Source: Ptychodera flava (lineage: Eukaryota; Hemichordata; Enteropneusta; Ptychoderidae). From it: a stretch of 64,000 nucleotides of DNA. Below, in pieces: positions 58,901-64,000 of the stretch. The translations under genes and the position numbers were made by a program. Every line of letters starts with the position of its first letter. Within the stretch, counting starts at the first letter, position 1. Location: NCBI RefSeq assembly GCF_041260155.1, contig NC_091940.1:25713370-25777369 (forward strand). Reading direction: 5' to 3'. The notes beneath the pieces are model-generated. The model searched no databases, was not told where the DNA came from, and worked only from the letters and a program-made list of their open reading frames with translations.

Positions 58901-59559
58901 CTTGAAACTGACTGTTATTTGAAATTCAAAATGGCTTATATACCTTGTTTTAATTCTATGGAGAAACACTAAATTTTCAATTTTCACAAAAAAATGGTCA
59001 AAACTTCATTGACTCCATGGGCTTCAGAATGAGCTCACACTATTTGTTGACCAGCAGTGTCTGAGAGACTGAATATCTGTCTGTGAGGCAAATTCTACCT
59101 TAGAGCTATGGAAACAGATTAATAAGAGTAAGACTGATACATTGATTCACCAAAGTCTTGACACGTGAAGATGCAATTCGCAAAGCTGAGGTAACAGAAT
59201 AGCATCACACATAGAAAATATGCGTAAACTTTTATTCTTGTTGGTAAGTGTACATTTCAAGAAAGTACCCAACTGCAAAGGTCATGTCAGAGGTCAGTTA
59301 ATGGAGATAGAGATATACCATACACCATGTAGGAATGTTAGAATTCTAATATAATGTATCATCATCATGTTGTATTTACAAGCAAATAAATACTATTATT
59401 AACTATAAAATTTAATGTGTTTTTTTATTTGGGAGGTGCTAGGTATAGTTAGACGTCTGATACTGTCGTTAACGAGGATTTTTTTCCATACTTTACAGAT
59501 GCACTCCAGACATGGACGTTGTGCTTGATATACCGACGCAGGAGTGGTTGCCAATATGA
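46998..59559 (+). CDS. Coiled-coil protein resembling C20orf96 (DUF4618)
   Basis: Exons: 46998-47202, 50554-50933, 52369-52413, 55348-55447, 56138-56295, 57144-57311, 58586-58728, 59499-59559 (TGA), phases consistent, 419 residues. The second exon's acceptor is chosen by phase and is the least sure. The N-terminal part is polar, with an Ala/Thr-rich stretch at 50580-50710. From KKVVNYDDEYERQRQKEIAV onward it is heptad-rich helix. LRSYKDKEYPVKAMKIDEL, MALQNMVMKK and the C-terminal CTPDMDVVLDIPTQEWLPI are the parts that recall C20orf96; this match is from memory. Function unknown; long coiled coils of this type are often ciliary or centrosomal. Intron 1 hosts the satellite-bearing element and intron 3 the nested 1.4-kb insertion. 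Confidence 0.75.
48238..50301 (+). mobile_element. Satellite-bearing element: 5' hairpin, GTCC-rich head, 150-bp array, terminal block
   Basis: The left end 48238-48266 is a hairpin, AGTCCCC-CGGAC-acc-GTCCG-GGGGACT. A simple (CGTG/CGTC)n head follows to about 48352, then about 12 units of 150 bp (48360-50155). A tail of about 145 bp has GGACTCTATCC, GTGGGGACT (mirror of the first 9 bp) and CATCAACGATGAC. No transposase. The architecture (hairpin end, internal tandem array) recalls the non-autonomous Helentron-related or pearl-type elements of marine invertebrates; that is an inference. It lies in intron 1 of the C20orf96-like gene. Confidence 0.7.
48360..50155 (+). repeat. About 12 x 150-bp tandem array with two alternating unit types
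   Basis: Each unit contains TTCATGTACAGAGCCATAAC, TTGGTACAAGGACATTGACC, TTTGTTTTGTGATACGATCC and an ATGGCCGCC-A-GGCGGCCAT core. One type has CATATCTCAACC with ACCTATGTCATACATATG; the other has CATGTTTCTACAG with ACCAATGTCATAGCTATG. From 49250 they alternate strictly, a 300-bp higher-order repeat. Because 150 is a multiple of three, one frame stays open for 319 codons (49308-50267). Confidence 0.9.
51315..51540. mobile_element. TTAACCCTT-ended repeat
   Basis: The left end TTAACCCTTATAGCGCCAA is roughly mirrored by GCACTCAAAGGGTCAA at the right. The interior is AT-rich, with TTGGCAAAATGTTGCACC facing TTTTTGCCAAATTTTTG. Probably an old TTAA-type MITE. It lies in intron 2 of the C20orf96-like gene. 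Confidence 0.5.
53827..55289 (+). mobile_element. About 92-bp TTAA-ended repeat, copy B, split by an insertion
   Basis: 53827-53910 matches the first part of the 60073 copy (TTAATCCTTTCACCACCATG...GGGATTGGGTGTGAA). After the inserted element, 55274-55289 (GTGTGAATAAGGTCAA) matches the end of the 60073 copy (GGTGAACAGGTTAA), somewhat diverged. Confidence 0.7.
53911..55273. mobile_element. 1363-bp DNA element with GTGTGAA target duplication
   Basis: The left end CATAGACCTTCGAGAAAA...GGGACAGGCAACTGC is mirrored at the right by GCAGTTGCCTGTCCC...TTCTCGAGGGTCTATG. A GATCTATCTTG block inside the left end is mirrored near 55190. GTGTGAA directly flanks both ends (53904-53910, 55274-55280). No recognisable transposase. 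The 7-bp duplication and ends do not let me name a superfamily; a hAT-type element would normally give 8 bp. Confidence 0.75.
58797..59103 (+). mobile_element. TTAA-type MITE, decayed copy
   Basis: The interior GCGGTCACCTAGTGCGTTGC, TTGAAATTCAAAATGGC and AATTCTATGGAGAAA, and the right end GGCAAATTCTACCTTA, match the family at 16658. The left end is not clear. It lies in the last intron of the C20orf96-like gene. Confidence 0.6.
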
Positions 59560-60072
59560 AAATTAGAAAAGCCAAGAAAGGCAGAAAGAAAACTGCTCTT
59601 TATTTTTATATGATTGAAAAAAGAAATATTTCTCTGATGTACATATTATTTATGGACAATTTGGGTACTTCATATCGTACATTTCAGAGCCATCCACGCC
59701 ATGAACAATTCCATGCCGTCCATATTGTGTAGATAATACATTTCATAGCCGTCCCACTTTCATTCTCCATCCACATCCCATGATATTTTATGTGCTAATA
59801 TTAGATCATGTTATATTCAATGAAAAAAATGCTCCGAGCCAAATTTGTAAATTACTTACAAGCTATCATGGAAAAATTTGATACAAAATTGAACATATTT
59901 TGTAAATATTTTATAACTTGTTAATAATCAAGGAAAAAAAAATTTAAGTTTCTGTGTAGGTTGATATTTGTATAGAAAAGCATTAATTCAGCCTGTACAT
60001 TACTCCAATTTTTACATACCCATTTTTGAAGTGGTCGATTTACGTTTTCTGTCATGTATTTGTGAGGATGCT

Positions 60073-60164
60073 TTAACCCTTTCACCATCATGGTTTAGCC
60101 CAAAGCCATTGTAATAAATGGTGAGTGTGGACCCGTTTACAGGGAATTGGGGTGAACAGGTTAA
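60073..60164 (+). mobile_element. 92-bp TTAA-ended repeat, copy C
   Basis: It starts TTAACCCTTTCACCATCATG and ends GGGGTGAACAGGTTAA. It is complete and collinear with copy A (20757-20849, minus) at high identity. Confidence 0.8.
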
Positions 60165-63100
60165 ACAAAGCAACCATTGTTGTGTACTCAATAAATAATA
60201 TCAATAAAAAAAAGGTATCTTCTAAATGCCAGATTATTACTGTGCTTTTGTGTTTTTTAAAGCTAACATTCCCTATTAAAAGCAATCACGTACAGTAGAC
60301 TATGCTCACACCTGTGTTACCTGTGCAGCAACCTGAATAGATTAATCAAAATGAAACTGGTTTATAGACAGTATGACAGATCTGTTTATCAATGTCATGT
60401 CACTGAGTTCTAATACGTCTGGATATTGTGTGTATCCATGAGATTTGATCAATTTACACAATACATGTCGCGATGTAATCATTCAGAGTCTCAACTGATG
60501 TCTTTGGATGCATTTGAAGAAAGGATAAGAATTAACATGTTCAAGGGCAGTACACTTGTTGTCGTGCTTGACTGGAAGAAAGCAATTTTGACCTTTCAAG
60601 ATCACACATTCTCAGAACTTTTGAAGTCAAGTTGAAATATTTACCCATACTGAAGGGAAATGTTTTCTTGTGACAGGCATGTATGCTGGTTTGATCTATT
60701 TTAACTGTAAGGTCAGATCTGCAACGGTTGAAATGGTATCAGAGAAGACAGCCAAATGATAAGTATTGGAAAACAGAACTTGTACTACATAGAAAAGTTT
60801 GGAATATCTTGTGAGTCCTTACATCCATGTATACCATCTGTATGTCCACAGATTGTAATAAATGAAAGCAGCCACACTCACACAGAATGATATATTACCC
60901 TTTGCAGGCGAGCACAGTAGATCATAGGCCAAGGCCACTGCGTCTATCGTAGCGGTATGGTTTGAAGAGATGCAACATTTAACGCTTGTTGTGTACAGAG
61001 CTATGTTCATTCTGCAGTACACTGGAGACAAATACCAGTCCATATACCAGTCACATTGCGTGACCTTTACAATCGAAACTTCCAATAACATGATAAATCA
61101 CCACTGATGTCCATAGCTTTGCCGCTTTATGTTCAGATGTATTTATATCTGAACAATATTTACTTACACACTGACAAAACAAGGCGTGGTTCTATGAAAG
61201 GGTACTGACACTGGTAAAAATTTCCACAACACAATGTTTTCGTATTAGATCATCTTAACGTCATCAGTTCCATCTTTTGAGCCAAATCTCTGTCATTACT
61301 TTTTAATTTGAAATGCAAGAGTATTTTAAAAGTGGAAGACACACACAATATAAGCTAGAACACTGCACCATGATACTTGTATACTCCATTTGAAATAGAA
61401 AGTGATTGCTGTAACTATGACGCAAGGCCCAATCAATGCAGGCATCTCATTGGTATGTGCGTGTTGCTGATATATCCAAGGTCTCTCAGGAATTCTGTTT
61501 CCTCTTTGTAGCATAGATAGGGCTGGAGATCCTGTATACATGAATGCAGTCACTACATTCATTTTGACAGAGGTCTTCCTTGTGTTCTGTGTTTAAGATC
61601 CTATCTGGTAATTTCATGATTGTCTCAGCTTTTATGTTACTGAACATGGTAATATCCATTAATCCGTAGATGTGTGTGGATAACATTTGAATGACCTCAA
61701 GAGGGTAATAATATCACCTCAAATGTGAAATTGTTTCAATTTTGTCCAACGCAAAATTTCAATTATTCTGTTTTTAATAGAATTCAGAAATAGGGTTGTA
61801 GTAATCATGTGAATAACACCAATATTTGAAATTCAAAATGGCGGCCATTCCCTGCGTTCATCATGAAAGAAAGTAGTCATTGTCTGTTTTAACTGCATAC
61901 GAGTCAATATTGATTTTTAATATTCAAAAATTCAAGATGTTAGAAGTTAATTTTGCCTACATAAGCTAGTGAAAAGGAAATAATTGCAAGATTTTCATTT
62001 TTTGAAAATCTTGTCCTGTGTGGGCAGATTTGCTGTAATCTTAAAAGAATTGCATTAAATCTGCAATTCAATTTACTGAATACGATCTAATATTTTCAAA
62101 AATGTAATAATATATGTTTCCATCTAGATATTCCACTCTGGTACTGGACTCGTTCTCCACCAAGAAGACTGTATATTCCACCCGGGTTTGTAATGACTTG
62201 CGTTTTACTGCCTTTTATGAGATGTGGTTGATTTACAACGTGACACAATGGAACCGTGTCAGACAAAAGTAGTCTTGTTGTGGTACACTCAAATGTGAAT
62301 GCTGTGACCAGACCAGTTTTCCGTATGTTGTAGAAGTTCCAAGGAATACACAACAAATGTTCATTGGATTTGATGATTACAGGAGACATGTTTCATTTCA
62401 AATGAAAGCTATGTATATGCAGTTTCTTTGTCTGGAACGTAATGTACTTGAACACTAGTGTTGAACACGACTTTATCTTCTAAAAGCACGATTGTGAAAG
62501 ACCATAAAACCAGACCACACACCTAATCAGCATAATCAAAGGGCCAAATGTATATCAAGGAACTGCTGCTCTACATATTTACAGCATTTGTGATAGGTCA
62601 TGTGATTACAAATGAGATAATATGGGACGCAGTGTCAGGACTCAAATTCCAGGAAAAGTGGTCGGAGCGCATTCGTCATTCTCTCAGTAAAATATATTTA
62701 CTCAGCACACGGCAGGTGCAGACAATGTCCCCAATAAGCATACACATTTAAAATCACATCCTCCATTGCAGAACTTGGGTGCATGTCCACATGGAAAACC
62801 TAATTCAAGTTTACTTTCTGGGGAAAAAAAATGCAAAGTGAAAGTAGACTGTTGCAGAGTCTCTCAGTGCTGATGTAACAAATATTTCTTTGTCTGGCTC
62901 AGCATGACGCAAAGCTTTCAAACAGCTAACTAACATTTTGAATATGGGTATTTTACAAATGGGTTGGCAAAAATAACCAGTCCCTTTTCTGCTGAATTTT
63001 ACCATTTAGATTTGTCTACATACCATGATTGTGTATTTTTTTGTTTCGTATATGACGAAGAGACATCAGACACGGAGCCTTTGGAAGCAGCCACAGAACA

Positions 63101-63486
63101 GCCAGCACAATAATGTAATGTTTTACTTATCACATTTTATTCTGTCACAACTTTTGTATGCAAACAAGTGCCACTGAAATGGCACTCCAAGACCAAACCT
63201 ACATACAAATTAATTCACACTTCCACAAAAAGGTCGAAGGAAGGTCCGAATTTACACAGTAAAGATGTAAAAGTCAAAACTAAACACAATGCACACACTA
63301 ATATTTCTGGGTTAATAATGGTCGGGACAGAACTGCGGTAAAAACCCAAAAAGGTGACTAGCAGCATATATCTTTTATAATTAGAATTTATTTTTCCCGT
63401 TTTTTTGTCATTGCAGATAGGTCATCCCTGAAGGTGCAACTGAAGATGAGACTTTGGTTTGAATGATAAAACATTTAGAATGAAGA

Positions 63487-63492
63487 TTTATT
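63487..63492 (-). promoter_or_regulatory. Candidate AATAAA signal just after the COX4 stop
   Basis: On the minus strand AATAAA begins 12 nt after the TAA stop. Others lie at 63388-63393 and near 63134. Which one is used cannot be told. Confidence 0.35.
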
Positions 63493-63504
63493 TTACACTG
63501 CTGG

Positions 63505-63641
63505 TTACTTTTTCCATTCATTCTTGTCATAATCCCATTTCGATGCGATGCCTTCAATGGGCTGGTTGTGCATCCTGATCATGTATTCTCGCTGTTTCTG
63601 TTGCCATTCTTCGTTTAACGTGTGTGGTGGAGGGGGTAGAA
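63505..63641 (-). CDS. COX4I1: Cytochrome c oxidase subunit 4, last exon (gene runs out of the window)
   Basis: A GTTTCAG acceptor precedes 63641. The exon reads (two bases) LPPPPHTLNEEWQQKQREYM...NQPIEGIASKWDYDKNEWKK and stops at TAA 63505-63507. The C-terminal segment is nearly the same as human COX4I1, which ends NPIQGLASKWDYEKNEWKK. This is the intermembrane-facing tail after the single membrane span of this nuclear-encoded complex IV subunit. The exons for the presequence, matrix domain and membrane span must lie beyond 64000; 63642-64000 is intron. Invertebrates usually have one COX4 gene, so the choice between I1 and I2 is not meaningful here. Confidence 0.9.
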
Positions 63642-64000
63642 CTGAAACAAAAGACAGAACATAGTGTTGTTAGCACGGAACAAATTCACCTTAAACTCAA
63701 TTTCCATATCCAAATTGAGTAAAAACGGACTGCCCCCTCACAAGATTATCATGGATGGAAAGGTTTTCAAATATTTGATAGGCTGCCCAAAATAAGTGCA
63801 TACTGGGAGTTTATTTTGCTACTGTGTGGTTCAAAATTGACTTGGATGCATCTGAACCAAAATTTTGTACAATTTGAAAAAAGAAAACTTAAATTTAACC
63901 TACGATGTTGATATTGAATACTGAGAGCATAATTTCACGTCCCTTTCTCTGATCTAATCTATCCCCTTCATTGCTGTTTTCTAAGCATACGTTGAATAGA

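Larger units (their letters stand above)
59560..63504. other. Interval between the C20orf96-like stop and the COX4 stop
   Basis: The genes converge. A plus-strand 3' UTR probably runs to AATAAA signals near 60190 or 60203. The stretch contains a 92-bp TTAA-ended repeat (60073-60164) and a fragment of the GGTAGTATG MITE around 61819-61870 (TTGAAATTCAAAATGGCGGC). A 97-codon minus-strand frame at 62096-62389 has no recognisable domain. Several minus-strand AATAAA sites lie upstream of 63505. Confidence 0.5.

Noticed and set aside
62096-62389. 97-codon minus-strand frame
   Set aside because: No family recognised and no exon signals; could be chance or a decayed element.
63054-63112. Plus-strand frame DEETSDTEPLEAATEQPAQ followed by TAA, after an AG, as a last exon
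   Set aside because: Coding-like composition, but the acceptor is weak, no partner exon was found between 59560 and 63050, and it is short enough to be chance.

Overview
This window is AT-rich animal genomic DNA. Every gene is split by GT-AG introns, and the introns and gaps are full of small inverted-repeat elements. The protein set (astacin-kringle-PAN protease, CCDC93, WRNIP1, FAM210A, a C20orf96-like coiled-coil protein, COX4) suggests an invertebrate deuterostome, perhaps a hemichordate or lancelet. That assignment is an inference from memory of the families, not a database result.

Layout. (1) About 2095-15047, plus strand: a secreted astacin metalloprotease, with propeptide and catalytic domain followed by two kringles and two PAN-like cysteine modules. 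Its first exon or exons were not securely found. (2) 17270-30500, minus strand: CCDC93, 17 exons with continuous phase, converging on gene 1. (3) 33178-38749, minus: WRNIP1, seven exons, complete from ATG to stop. (4) 41297-44742, minus: FAM210A-like mitochondrial membrane protein, three exons. (5) 46998-59559, plus: a coiled-coil protein resembling C20orf96, head-to-head with FAM210A; its intron 1 holds a large satellite-bearing element. (6) 63505-63641, minus: the last exon of cytochrome c oxidase subunit 4; the rest lies beyond the window.

The genes are ordinary single-copy housekeeping or cilium-type genes plus one secreted protease. They are not an operon and nothing shows that they work together. 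CCDC93 (endosomal recycling), WRNIP1 (DNA damage response), FAM210A and COX4 (mitochondria) act in different compartments.

The most distinctive content is repetitive DNA. Three elements (10.6-11.5 kb, 26.6-26.9 kb, 48.2-50.3 kb) carry internal arrays of about 140-150 bp units and can be linked to one another by shared sequence. The largest array has a palindromic core in each unit, with paired changes between units, and stays open in one frame for 319 codons. Several TTAA-flanked inverted-repeat families, two long foldback elements, a 77-85 bp hairpin family in two copies, a hAT-like element and a nested insertion with a clear 7-bp target duplication make up most of the rest. I saw no retrovirus, LTR element, Polinton, tRNA, rRNA or CRISPR array.
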